Notes: generated from the letters alone by a model not told the origin. Numbered from the stretch's first letter, positions 21,421 through 32,131 are shown. The stretch is DNA of 64,000 nucleotides from Lumbricus rubellus (GCA_945859605.1 OX243827.1:248501-312500); one strand, 5' to 3'. Made by a program: numbers and translations.

Positions 21421-21690
21421 TGCTCGGTAGGTGGCGAATTGTTTTCCATTATTTTCCATTCGGTAGATGGTTCTTGTCGTAGTTTTTAAATTCTAGTCGG
21501 TAGCTGAGTTTAATTTCACGTTTTATTTGAATTCAGTAGGTTTGTTACATCTACGTTTTATTTGAATTCAGTAGGTTTGTACATCTACGTTTGTTTTCAA
21601 TTCTATTCCATTGGTGGCGTCTGACTGCGAGTTTTCATTTGCGATCGGTAGGTGGAGAGTGGAGACTCTTTTCGATTCGGTAGGTCTTGT
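21421..21690. repeat. Degenerate array of TCGGTAGGT words
   Basis: TCGGTAGGTGG, TCGGTAGATGG, TCGGTAGCTGAG, TCAGTAGGTTT (twice), TCGGTAGGTGG and TCGGTAGGTC recur every 35-75 bp. The two middle units are a near-exact 34-bp tandem duplication (about 21515-21588). Confidence 0.5.
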
Positions 21691-21781
21691 CTAAGTTTAT
21701 GGTTTCATTGTCGTTCGAGAGTTATCAGTGACGTTGTGTGGTGCGCAGTTTGCCAGACATGCTAGTGTAGGTCTATACCGG

Positions 21782-22229
21782 TGTAAAGGTTTCAAATTAC
21801 CCCCTCCTAAACATTACCCCCCTGAAAACTGTAATTTGCATCAATCTTCGCATTTATTGCACTCAAAATGTCAGAAAAATGATCCCGCTTCTTGTTTTGA
21901 TCTGAAGATTTTCATCCGACATCCCACGTCATGATTTGTCAACAATATTTTTCATCTGTAACTAATATCCTAAATCGCCGCTGAAGTTATATGGAGAAAT
22001 GGCATCGAGGCTATTATTTTTTCCCGATTAAAATATTGATAACAAAACACGAAGTGGGATGATGGATGAAAATCTTCAGACCAAAACAAGAAGCTGGATC
22101 ATTTTTCTGATTTTTTTAGTGCAATAAATGCGATGACTGATGCAAATCTAGTTTCCGGGGGGTAATCTGAGACCGGTTTCAAGCTACCGGGGGGTAATGT
22201 TTAGGAGGGGGTAATTTGAAACCTTTACA
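21782..22229. mobile_element. Long-TIR foldback MITE flanked by CCGG, copy 1
   Basis: A 448-bp element whose two halves are imperfect reverse complements. It starts TGTAAAGGTTTCAAATTACC and ends with the complement. CCGG lies at both boundaries (21778-21781, 22230-22233). No coding capacity. Copy 2 at 22313-22758 has the same ends and flanks. Confidence 0.88.
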
Positions 22230-22233
22230 CCGG

Positions 22234-23190
22234 TATGCAACACCAGTCCTGGGCATGACGTTAAACTGCATCCATCCTCCGCCACAGGGAACCAACAACG
22301 TCTCTGTGCCGGTGTAAAGGTTTCAAATTACCCCCTCCTAAACATTACCCCCCGGTAACTTGAAACCGGTTTCAGATTACCCCCGGAAACTAGATTTGCA
22401 TCAATCACCGCATTTATTGCACTAAAAAAATCAGAAAAATCATCCCGCTTCTTGTTTTGGTCTGAAGATTTCCATCTGTCATCCCACTTCGTGGTTTGCT
22501 ATCAATATTTTGATCCGAAAAAATAATAGCCTCGAAAACATTTTCTCCATTGTAGCTTCAGCGGCGATTAGTATTTTAGTTACAGATGAAAATATTGATA
22601 ACAAACCACGAAGTGGGATGACGGATGAAAATCTTCAGACCAAAACAAGAAGCGGGATGATTTTTCCGATTATTTTAGTGCAATAAATGCGATGATTGGT
22701 CCAATTTACAGTTTTCAGGGGGGTAATGTTTAGGAGGGGGTAATCTGAAACCTTTACACCGGTCCTAAGCCCGACAAAGGAGGAAGGTTTGCCAGATGGG
22801 TGGAGATGCACTGGCCGAAAAAAACAAGACCATAGAAATCCGCAAAAACCACGACACAAGTGACATAGCGACCCAGATGCTTCAAGGTGTCATGATGTGG
22901 AGCACACATGCACAGGACGGTCAGGACAGACCGGTGGAGAGAGTCGAAGGAGAGAGCATACGTAGGCCACAATACGGGCATTGACCCAGGTTGTCCTTCG
23001 CACCTCTCTCCCAATATTCTCTTCAATCGGACAAGGTGGTCTAGCGGCTCCAAGATGTTAATGGTATGGAGCGGACCTGCTGACCGGACCGGTCGAAGCT
23101 GGGAAGCATGATGCGAGACAGACTCAGACAGAGAGTGGCGTCGGACACCTACGGGTTGGTAACCCAGGGATAGCGATGATGATGATGATG
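22234..23190 (+). repeat. Dispersed repeat with (GAT)n tail, copy 1, split by a MITE
   Basis: Shares most of its length with 32422-32930: both have GGGCAYGACGTTAAACT, CCGCCACAGGGAACCAAC, the block around AGGAGGAAGGTTTGCCAG, and end in ATGATGATGATG. In this copy the 446-bp MITE (22313-22758) splits it at CCGG. No intact frame. It may be the 3' end of a LINE or a SINE; the class is unknown. Confidence 0.75.
22313..22758. mobile_element. Long-TIR foldback MITE flanked by CCGG, copy 2
   Basis: Same family as 21782-22229, with identical first 20 bases. Flanked by CCGG on both sides (22309-22312, 22759-22762). The empty site is preserved in the paralogous repeat at 32490-32493, where one CCGG is present. 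This shows CCGG is a duplicated 4-bp target. Confidence 0.92.
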
Positions 23191-23945
23191 CAACACCATG
23201 AAAGACTTCTGCACAATGCGGTCACTAATCTTGAAATTCATGTTTTGTTGCAGTTTATTGGTCTATTCTCCATTATAGTGTAGTGTTCTAGATAATATCT
23301 GTTCAATGGCAACAATGACGATTATATAATTATTCTGACGTGATAAATAATTAATGTGCATTTGATTACATTTAATTTTAATCTCGTCAAAGATGCAGGT
23401 CATTTAAAGGACCGCAAAGATGGACGTTGGAGAAAAAGAATTAACGAGAACGACAGAATATATCATATCCCAGGCTTTGACCTCGTGGTTGAGATGTCAA
23501 CTGCAGTATTCAGCAAGAAAATAATGGATGGATGGATCCGATTTGACCAGGGTCTATGACAACAGAGGTTGTTACCCTGGGCAGAAATTTGCTCGGCATA
23601 TTACAGCACTTATGAGCAAGGTACTAGACCAGTCCCAAGACTGAGCCTTTTAAGGAACGCCGCATGCACACAGTGTCAGCATTTCTCGAAAGTGCTCTAG
23701 TACTCATTGCTGTCTCATAGATCTAAACATGTGCGTCTGAACAAAATAATAATTTTCGTTTATTCAACAATCCGGTTGACAGACGGCAACCAATTACAAT
23801 GCTACATTTATGCTATCATTAAACAAACGCAATTTACAGAAGACATAAACTTAAATCTTAACTACATGTATTCTAACAGAACAGTGAACAGACAGCCTGC
23901 AATAAAATGGCGCTATTTGCCGCGCTAATATATAGCAGCCTACAA
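23191..23945. other. No feature seen
   Basis: About 750 bp with only short, motif-free frames. Confidence 0.45.
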
Positions 23946-23949
23946 AGCA

Positions 23950-24026
23950 TATCCGCCCAACGGGGGCTCGAACCCGTTACCTCTTGCTCAATACGCCTGC
24001 GTGTTATCCATTACTCTACCGGACCC
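23950..24026 (-). repeat. tRNA-like sequence (pseudogene or SINE head)
   Basis: On the minus strand there is an A-box-like GGTAGAGTAATGGATAAC and a B-box GGGTTCGAGCC. The T-arm has a 6-bp stem AACGGG/CCCGTT but an 8-nt loop, and neither acceptor nor anticodon stem pairs properly. The D-arm wording resembles tRNA-Arg. I therefore do not call a functional tRNA. Confidence 0.5.
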
Positions 24027-24181
24027 TCCCCCGGTTACACTAAACACTGATCTATGGAGAAAATATCATTGAAATGTCATTTACAGTTTAAACCGCACTC
24101 AGAACGAACTAGATAATTGGTCCAGTTTAGTGGATCCACAAAATAGGCTAACCTAACAGTCCTGTAATGGCGGTGATAAAA

Positions 24182-24497
24182 CAAAGTCAAATCGCTTCAA
24201 CATCATATTTATTACGGTGATTTGAATGAGCGCGATTAGATATTATAATTTCTGCTATAAATGGTGCAGTCACTTACCAGTACAGTACAGCAAAGTCAAA
24301 TCGCTCCAACATCATATTTATTATGGTGATTTGAATGAACGCGATAAGATATAATTTCTGCTATAAATGGTGCAGTCACGTACCAGTACAGTACAGCAAA
24401 GTCAAATCGCTTCAACATCATAATTTATTATGGTGATTTGAATGAACGCGATAAGATATAATTTCTGCTATAAATGGTGCAGTCACGTACCAGTACT
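24182..24497. repeat. 106-109-bp tandem repeat, about 2.9 copies
   Basis: Units start CAAAGTCAAATCGC at 24182, 24291 and 24397 (periods 109 and 106). The array ends in the shared TGGTGCAGTCACGTACCAGT near 24497. Confidence 0.93.
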
Positions 24498-24552
24498 GGT
24501 GTGCATTTTTTTTATCAGGGCCACGGTTATTCTGCTGAGGAAGTGGGTCAAT

Positions 24553-24735
24553 TTCAGGACACGCGTGTTCTGATTAGCTCAGTTGAGAGAGTGCTGTTCG
24601 ATAAACTAAGAGTCATCCTCGCGACCCGGGTTCAAGCCTCGCACAGGGCAAAAATTTATTTGAATTTTCTGTTAGCTGCCATTGGCGCTTTGCTGTTGCG
24701 TTGCTTGACTCGGGTTCTGCTGAAAATAAGATAGC
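24553..24735 (+). mobile_element. tRNA-derived SINE-like element
   Basis: An A-box TAGCTCAGTTGAGAG and a B-box CGGGTTCAAGCC are spaced as in a tRNA, but the T and acceptor stems do not fold. An AT- and GC-mixed body follows. Most likely a SINE head derived from a tRNA; the 3' limit is uncertain. Confidence 0.55.
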
Positions 24736-24741
24736 CCCTCC

Positions 24742-24769
24742 CACTTCTGGCTCGGCCGAACCAGAAGTG
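24742..24769. repeat. 28-bp near-perfect palindrome
   Basis: CACTTCTGG and CCAGAAGTG enclose the self-complementary TCGGCCGA. Only one symmetric pair (C/A at 24751 and 24760) fails. Confidence 0.8.
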
Positions 24770-25384
24770 ATGCAGTACTTAGGCCAATTATAGTGTTAAG
24801 CCGAACCCATTAGGCCTACTATAAAGCCGACCTGCGTGTCGTGCTATATAGAGGGCCGTATTTCGTATAACCTGTAGGCCTACCTGTAATCATTTTTCGG
24901 TTTGTCAGATTGAATGTGAATAAACGAATATTATTATTATTATAGGCCTATGATTATATTATAGAGGTCGATTAATAGATAGAAGATTTGCGCTTCAAAG
25001 TCTGTTGCCATATTTTACAAGATTATTATTATTGACCCGCTAGAGTGTCTACAGCGAATGCTGCTTTAATAGTTTTAAGCATGCCTTGCCATTTAGGAAA
25101 CTCATTGAGCTGAACAACTTGTCTGATTGAATTTCGCAACTTTTAAAACCTATTAACAATAATTAAGCCTATTGTCATTGCAATAGGCAAAGTTTTCATC
25201 AGGCTTCAGACAAACATTTGGCGTCAGATGGTAAGATAGTAAGTGGAATGCAATGAATGACTTTAAAAAACTTGCAAAGGACAACACTAATCAAAATCAT
25301 AAAGTGTCATAAAATAGATGAAGTAGCGCAGAGTCCCTTTCAAACGACAGCTGGTCATCTTATTTCCAATCTATTTTACATAGC
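24770..25384. other. No feature seen
   Basis: AT-rich stretch with AGGCCTA words and no gene signal. Confidence 0.45.
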
Positions 25385-25633
25385 TGCACAGCATGCGTTT
25401 AACATAGCACAGCATGCGTTTAACATAGCACAGCATGCGTTTAACATAGCATGGCATGCGTTTAACATAGCACAGCATGCGTTTAACATAGCATGGCATG
25501 CGTTTAACATAGCACAGCATGCGTTTAACATAGCACAGCATGCGTTTAACATAGCATGGCATGCGTTTAACATAGCACAGCATGCGTTTAACATAGCATG
25601 GCATGCGTTTAACATAGCACAGCATGCGTTTAA
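25385..25633. repeat. 21-bp satellite, left block
   Basis: About 12 units of 21 bp (CATAGCACAGCATGCGTTTAA), alternating irregularly between CATAGCACAGC and CATAGCATGGC versions. All six frames are open because 21 is a multiple of 3 and no unit has a stop, so the long frames here are not genes. The array is split by a TTAA-inserted element and resumes at 27005. Confidence 0.95.
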
Positions 25634-27004
25634 CCCTTATAGGGTCACGAAATTTCTCAACCGATTTTGGTCACCTGGGGGTAAAAAAATACCCCCACTG
25701 TGATTCGCATGATTTCTATGATAAACTCCAATTTTCAAGTATAAAACTAAAAGAAGTTATTTATAGAAGGCTCGCGGAATGCACTGTAACAAAGAACACA
25801 TGCAGCACTGCAGGAAAATCAAAATGGCGGACAAAATGGCCACCATAATCTTAAATGGTTATAAGTGAAGTTATGTATGCAATGTAAACATGATTTCAAA
25901 GTCTAAATCAACATTTTCGAGGTCAAGGAATGCAATGGAACCAAATTCACATATGTGGCACTGCACGAAAATCAAAATGGCGGACAAAATGGCGGCCAGA
26001 CTATTAAAATGGCTATCAGGGAAGTCATATGTGCATTAGAAACATGAGCTCAGGGTCTAAATCATAGATGTAAAAAACGATGGAAACAGAATAAAAAAAC
26101 GGAAAAAACGTCGTTTTATTCGAAAAAATAAAAAACGGAAAAAAACGACAAAAAAACGGAAACGGAAAATAATTTGACTTTTTACATATTAAACTGCATT
26201 TTAGACGAAAAACCATTGTTTACTTTCTACATGTATCTCTTAAATGATGATGTTAAACAATTAAATAATGACATCAGTTGTCTGAAACCTTGAGATTGGG
26301 CTGAAAACGTAAGGAATATCAGGAGAAATAAAATTAAGGAAAATAATAAGAGACAGAGAAGAAATAAATAGCATTACATAAAAAAAAAACGGAATAAAAC
26401 GATGGAAAAAATAAAAAACGAAAAAAAAGACGTTTTTTGGGAGCGAATAAAAAACGAAAAAAACGTTTTAAACAACTATGGTCTAAATTGATGCTAGACT
26501 TGTTAACTTCACGTGATTTGCTGTAGACAATTTCATTTATTCATCCTAATTTTATGAAACCAAAACGATTTCTATATATAAAACGATACTAATCATGACA
26601 TACGTTTCTATTTGTCCGTGCCGGAGTCGGGAGCGCATATGAGTAGTTTCCTTGAAGAGGCGCTATATAAATACTTGAATGAATGAATGAATGAATGATA
26701 CTATATAATGTTCAGACACTGATAAGGAGACATTGTGACAGCAAGACACTCACGTGTAACGCATGCTGCATGCATAATGCTATGTTTATGAATTCCTGAC
26801 TAAAATAGCTACGAAGTGGGGCATTTTCGTACTTTATAGCTGATTTGGGTGCATGGATAGATAATAAAACTGGATGCATTCTGTGCATAAAACATATTTA
26901 GGAAAAGTCACAAAAGCGATTTCTTCAACTATTTTCGGGGGAAAAAATTTCCGTGAAAAACCGAGCTGGGGGTATTTTTTTACCCCCGGGTGACCCTATA
27001 AGGG
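25634..27004. mobile_element. piggyBac-type non-autonomous element (1371 bp) in the satellite
   Basis: Starts CCCTTATAGGGTCAC and ends with its complement GTGACCCTATAAGGG, flanked by TTAA on both sides (25630-25633, 27005-27008). This is the piggyBac target duplication. The satellite reading GCGTTTAACATAGC is exactly recovered outside it. Internally it has subterminal GGGGGTAAAAAAATACCCCC-like hairpins, a diverged 150-bp tandem duplication (AAAATCAAAATGGCGGACAA occurs in both halves), a (GAAT)n-ended SINE-like fragment (about 26610-26699), and a nested hAT MITE. No transposase. Confidence 0.93.
26063..26480. mobile_element. hAT-type MITE nested in the piggyBac element
   Basis: Ends CATAGATGTAAAA and TTTTAAACAACTATG are flanked by the exact 8-bp duplication GTCTAAAT (26055-26062, 26481-26488). 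The body is almost all A/CG-bearing words (AAAAAACGG, ACGTTTT). Confidence 0.9.
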
Positions 27005-27027
27005 TTAACATAGCATGGCATGCGAAT
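27005..27027. repeat. 21-bp satellite, right remnant
   Basis: TTAACATAGCATGGCATGCG continues the satellite unit interrupted by the piggyBac-type element. Confidence 0.9.
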
Positions 27028-27237
27028 ACGATGTGTCATTCAGCCTTAACAAAATATATCAACAAATGAATATTGAGAGCTGATGAATGATCTCCGACAA
27101 AGAAAATGTCAAAAGAAGACATCCATGATTTTGGAAATGTAGAGAGCAAATCACTTGACCGAATTTCATTCAATGCAATTACAGGCCTACGTAGTATAAA
27201 ATATGAATATAAATAAGATTAATGTTTTAGAAGCCGG

Positions 27238-27478
27238 TGACACGAAAAGGATTATCCCCAAAAAGCTATCCGGGGGGATGAATTAATCTATCCCCCGGAT
27301 GGAATTAACCGGTCTAGACTATCCGGGGGGGATAAACCATTCTATCCCATTTTTTGAAAAATGTGTATAATTAAAACAATTATACACTAATCAAAATTTA
27401 AAGTGACTCTAATGGTTTTTCGACTTTTCCTCATTTTGAGGGATACTTTTAATACGGGGGATACTCTATTTCGTGACA
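27238..27478. mobile_element. MITE flanked by CCGG, distinct family
   Basis: Ends TGACACGAAA and TTTCGTGACA (one mismatch when paired), with CCGG at both boundaries (27234-27237, 27479-27482). It contains ATTATCCCC and ATCCGGGGGG words resembling the ATTACCCCC words of the foldback MITEs at 21.8 and 22.3 kb. Confidence 0.75.
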
Positions 27479-27482
27479 CCGG

Positions 27483-28019
27483 ACAAGGAAACGACGGAAA
27501 TTAGAAATCATCATTCTTTGTCATGTTGATAATTATATTCGTCTTGCAACTGTCTTAGCCTAACCCTCCCCTCCTCCCAACGTTCCCGCTGAATTCCGCA
27601 AAGGATTCTCAGGTCCTCTACCAATACCATCCCTCACCTCGTCATCCAGTCTCTTGGTTCTCTGCACCTATTCATTATTGAAGTCTCATCTCTTCGAGAG
27701 TTAGTCTTATTAAAACTCTTTTCCTTCCGACTACTGCAGCATTCCAAGCGCTCTCTCCTCCTCCTCCTTCTCCTCCTCCTCCTCCTACTTCTTATCCTCC
27801 TCCTCCTCCTGCTCCTCCTGCTCCTCCTCCTCCTCCTCCTTTTCCACGAAAGCCATCGTTACAGCCGTTCTATCTCCTTTGTCTTTCTGGCAACAGAATC
27901 AACTGGACATCGAACGATCTCTAGACAACTGTGGCGAAATTGGGTTCGCTCGCGGGTAAGCTGGGGCCCTTTTTCCTTGTGTGGCACGTGTATGTTTAAG
28001 CCCGCCTGTACAACGCTCA
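27483..28019. other. CTC-rich microsatellite and flank, no gene
   Basis: Contains a (CTC)n run with TTC and CTG variants at 27741-27842. Nothing else recognisable. Confidence 0.6.
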
Positions 28020-28720
28020 GCCTTGCGTCTGTCAATCTATCTGTAGCCACGCCCCCGCGATTATGTGCGTGTAGTCTTTCTGTGCAGCGATTGGCATTGC
28101 AGCTGTCAGTCTGTCTATAGCTCCTCCCCCTTACGCGGACGGTGTCCTAGTGTCGGTTTGTTTGTCCGTGTCTGTATGTGTCTCTTAGCTTGCGGCTTGC
28201 TTGACTATAACGCCTTTGGCGGCGGCTCTTTGATGTCTGTTTGCTTGGCCGACCTGCCTGTAATTACGCCGTCGGCGGTCTCTTTGTGCCTCGCCGCTTT
28301 CCTTTGTGCATCACCGCCTTTCGTTTGTGCCTCGCCGCTTGCCGGCTGTAGTCGTGGGCGGCCTCTCTCTGATGTCTCTTCGTATGACCGTGTCGGTATG
28401 CCTAAGTGTCTGTGTGTTGGCCGACCTGCCTGTACTTACGCCGTCGGCGGTCCCTTTGTGCCTCGCCGCTTTCCTTTGTGCATCACCGCCTCTCGTTTGA
28501 GCCTTGCCGCCGGTCTGCTGTAGCTGTTAGCGGCATCTCCTTGATGTCTGATCGCTTGGCCGGCCTGCCTGTATTACGCATTCGGCGGTATCTGTTTGAG
28601 CCTCTTTCGGTATCGTTTGTGCCTCGCCGCTTCGCTTTGTGCCTCGCCGCCTTTCGCTTTGTGCCTCGCCGCCTCGCGGCGGCGGTGTTCGTTTGTGCCT
28701 CTTAGTTTAGGCGGCGGCTT
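28020..28720. repeat. GC-rich tandem duplications (about 160-bp unit)
   Basis: The block GCCGTCGGCGGT with TTTGTGCCTCGCCGCTTTCC and CATCACCGCC occurs near 28270 and again near 28435, with a third diverged copy near 28570. Shorter CGCCGC/TTTGTGCCTC repeats follow. The open frames across it are repeat artefacts. Confidence 0.7.
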
Positions 28721-28800
28721 CTCTTTGAAGTCTGCCGCGGGCGTGCCTTCCCACCCGGGGTTGGCCTGTATATAAGAGAGCCCGTTGCTCTGTGCAGGAG

Positions 28801-28991
28801 GAAGATCCTGCGTGGTCGAGTGGGTTGTAGCCCGCTCGCCGCGCCGGCGGCCCGGGTTCAATTCCCGGGCGGGGATCTTTACAGCGGGTGGCTCGGTCGC
28901 AATATAAACGTGGAGTGTGAGGTTGTTCTCTGCCTCCGACACTAATCATCTTCGATATGAAACAGTGTCGTTAAGCCCTGAACATTTCATT
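28801..28991 (+). mobile_element. tRNA-derived SINE, copy 1 of a tandem pair
   Basis: The tRNA-like head has A-box TGGTCGAGTGG and B-box GGTTCAATTCC, a good T-arm (CCGGG-TTCAATT-CCCGG) and partial acceptor pairing. The unrelated body ends GTGTCGTTAAGCCCTGAAC plus an (ATTTC)2-like tail. Flanked by TCTGTGCAGGAG (28789-28800 and 28992-29003). Confidence 0.88.
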
Positions 28992-29003
28992 TCTGTGCAG
29001 GAG

Positions 29004-29189
29004 GAAGATCCTGCGTGGTCGAGTGGGTTGTAGCCCGCTCGCCGCGCCGGCGGCCCGGGTTCAATTCCCGGGCGGGGATCTTTACAGCGGGTGGCTCGGT
29101 CGCAATATAAACGTGGAGTGTGAGGTTGTTCTCTGCCTCCGACACTAATCATCTTCGATATGAAACAGTGTCGTTAAGCCCTGAACATT
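29004..29189 (+). mobile_element. tRNA-derived SINE, copy 2 of a tandem pair
   Basis: Essentially identical to copy 1 but with a one-unit tail. Flanked by TCTGTGCAGGAG (28992-29003 and 29190-29201), the same duplication as copy 1. The same 12-mer therefore occurs three times around two SINEs. Confidence 0.88.
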
Positions 29190-29360
29190 TCTGTGCAGGA
29201 GTCAATCCAGTCAGTCCAGGCAGTCTTCTGAGTCAGTCGAGCGCAGTCTGTTGTGAGGTCAGTCAGTCGTAGTTTAGTCAGAGTTCAGTTCGGTTTCAGT
29301 CTGTGTAACTGTGCGTGTGTAGTGCTACGATAATAAACTCTGTGTTCTTTCAACATCGTC

Positions 29361-30407
29361 GTTGGTTTCTTGAGCGTGGCGAGTCGATTGGAGCAGCTGC
29401 AGACCTTCGATATACAACGGAGGCGGACTTGCGTTTCCACCCCCCCTGAAACGACACGCGCAACAGAGTTGGACAGACCCTACTCCCGCTGATCGCTGGA
29501 CGGCCATCCTGACGATTAGCTCAACGGGCACGGAGAGAATAGTGGGGTAGACGACGGCTAATTTCCCGCGACACAACCCTTCTGACACGACTGAGCGGCT
29601 CTGATATCAGTTGGTATGCCTAGGCATGCTCTCCGTTTAGCTTCAGACTGTAGTGCTTTGACGTCTGTCATCGGTATTAACATGCAAACAGACGATATTC
29701 TCAGATTGCGTCAAAACCAGACTTTCCGCTACATACATCTGTGCAGACAGAGAGAACCGCGATCGGGGTATAAAGGTGGAAAGTGCGAAATGGCGATTAG
29801 AAATAGCGAAGAATTTTATGCAGATGTAAGATTAGCAATTATACGCTACAGAAGCAAAATGAAAAAAAACTAGCTTTTAATAATAAGACGATTTATATAG
29901 CGCCGTAGCCCAGCCGAGGCCGAAGGAACTTTTGAATGAGGCGATCGCTTCATATTTAACGTTAACGCGGATGGCATCTTCCGCACGCAATGCGGTTGGA
30001 AACATGATTGAAAGAATCAAACATTTATTTATTTCCAAGTCTATTGGACGATCGATGAACAATTGAACATAGCATCAGTTTAATTAGGTTAAAAGTTCAT
30101 TAATATTTGGGTCTGAGATTATTTTCTATGTTGATGGTGTTGTTGTTGTGAATGAACTGAGTGCACTAAGAAGCAATTGACCTCAAATAATCTGCTTTAA
30201 ATAATTATGAGTTAGGAAGGCCGTCGTCATCATTCATGGACTTGATAAGTTTGACAAGCCTGAACTAGATCACTTAGATTAGTTTTATCAACTATGCCAT
30301 TGCTGTGAGCACTGCTGATAGCACTGATGCCTGTTAACAGAATGATGCTGAAGTCTGTTCCGATTTTACGACGAAAGTCAAGCACACCAAGTAGGTCTAT
30401 ATAAAGC
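29361..30407. other. No confident gene
   Basis: A plus-strand frame at 29616-29873 (85 codons) has no recognisable motif. GGCGCTATATAAA-type words near 29885-29910 (minus strand) resemble the SINE-like 3' end at 26660. Confidence 0.4.
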
Positions 30408-30470
30408 TTTGAAATAAGAGAAAGCTTTGAAATAAGAGAAAGTTTTGAAATAAGAGAAAGTTTTCAAAAG
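30408..30470. repeat. 20-bp tandem repeat
   Basis: About three copies of GAAATAAGAGAAAGYTTTGA. Confidence 0.85.
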
Positions 30471-30603
30471 AATCATCCGAATTGTTGGAAGCTTCAAAGC
30501 CAAAGCAACATCGAGCTTTCAAGATGGTGAGTCTATAAGAAATGTTGAGAACGATTGCTAAGTTTATGCATCAAAGATTCGACACTTCTTCTTTCCATCG
30601 TAC

Positions 30604-30757
<154 letters not shown>

Positions 30758-31149
30758 AATACTGTGTCATGTATGCGAATCACATCGACTTCCTCTGGTT
30801 ATAAAACAGAGAGAAATGAAAGTTCTGCTTATTTGATCCAAATTCTGACTAAGCAACATACTTTAGTCGACTCTACAGTTTTGACTTTGTGATTCCTGCC
30901 ATTTCTGTTCTATATATTTATATCTTCAATCCTTGAGGCCAATTCTTGCTGCTAGCAACACCTTTTTTGATTCTGGTAAATTTCTTAAACGTCCTACTAT
31001 GAATAAGTAACTTTTGAACAATAATAATAATCGCTTTCTGAGTGACCTCCCAATTCCCACATTAAAAATTAGGAAACTTATAGGATGCGCTCCTAGGCTG
31101 TACCAAACTATACAGCAAGATTTTATGCGTGATATGACCAGATAATTAA

Positions 31150-32131
31150 CCCTCAGGCTACCAAGCTTTTTTGTAACACTGACTACCAAGAGGGGGGGGG
31201 GTGGTTACCACCCCCCTGGATTTTGGGTTTGGTTTGAGATATCATAACTTGTAATACACCTATGGATTCAGCATTCATTTCTGCACAAAATGGTATATTT
31301 AGGTTTAAAATATATGAAAGCACCCCGAAGTTATGAATTTTTTACCGTAGGCACCCGTCGATTTTACAAAATGTCTACTTTCGCATAAGCAAAATATTAG
31401 ATTCTGTGTGTTTTTAACATAATTTATTTAATTAAAATAGTTTACATATAATAAAGTCCAATATTCAACTATAAAAACTAGTAATAAGTTAGTTTTAGTT
31501 ACAATAAAAAGAGAGAAAACATGTAAAACATGCTGAAAAACGTTTACGCAGACTTATCGGTTTGCGTTGTAAAAAAACCCCAACATTTTCACACATTTAA
31601 ATTTATTTTGAGCACTTCCGGTCATCAAATGTCAAATTAATTGGTATCAAAAAATAGCCCTGAATGCCCTCTATAGAATGACATAATTTATTTCTCTTAA
31701 AAAATAAATTATGAATAATGTTTAATAGGAAAAACATGAAAATTTTATGAAAATAAAACACCTTTATTTATATTTTAATTTATTTTGAGCACTTTCGGTT
31801 GTCCAAAAGCAACTCACTGAGCATGAAAATGTAGCCCCACATTCCCTCTACAGAATGGTGTAATTGGTGTCTCTTCATGTCAAAGGACGGATAAGATACA
31901 GCCGATAATCTAAGGGGGTGGTATCCACCCCCCTGGAGCCTCGGGTATATCGGGTATAACTTTTGAATGGTATGGTATATCATCACACATTTTAGCTCAA
32001 AATGTGTGCAAATGAATCCTCTACAGCTGCCTAAAACGTCAAAATTTTATTCCTAACGAAAAAAGTTTTATTTGGGAAAAACCTAGGGGGGGGGGGTGGA
32101 TACCACCCCCCTTCCCCTGGTAGCCCGAGGG
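31150..32131. mobile_element. piggyBac-type non-autonomous element (982 bp)
   Basis: Starts CCCTCAGGCTACCA and ends TGGTAGCCCGAGGG (one mismatch in pairing), flanked by TTAA at 31146-31149 and 32132-32135. Three internal hairpins of the type GGGGGTGG-n-CCACCCCC occur near both ends and in the middle. No transposase frame. Confidence 0.93.

Larger units (their letters stand above)
28766..29360 (+). other. LTR-like promoter/polyA segment interrupted by two SINEs
   Basis: A TATAAGAG box (28770) is followed, after the two SINEs, by AGTCAGTC-rich sequence and AATAAACTCTGTGTTC (29332). Without the SINEs, TATA and AATAAA would be about 180 bp apart, as in U3-R-U5 of an LTR. No partner LTR is visible, so this is tentative (solo or truncated LTR). 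Confidence 0.3.

Noticed and set aside
23950..24026. Functional tRNA gene on the minus strand
   Set aside because: A- and B-box-like words exist, but the T loop has 8 nt and the acceptor and anticodon stems do not pair.
25257..25703. A 148-codon frame of NIAQHAF repeats and two minus-strand repeat frames
   Set aside because: 21-bp satellite with no stop in its unit; not a gene. The 21-bp spacing is also too regular, without unique spacers, to be a CRISPR array.
28065..28942. Frames of 152, 99 and 122 codons in GC-rich sequence
   Set aside because: They follow the tandem GC-rich units and SINE heads and show no domain.
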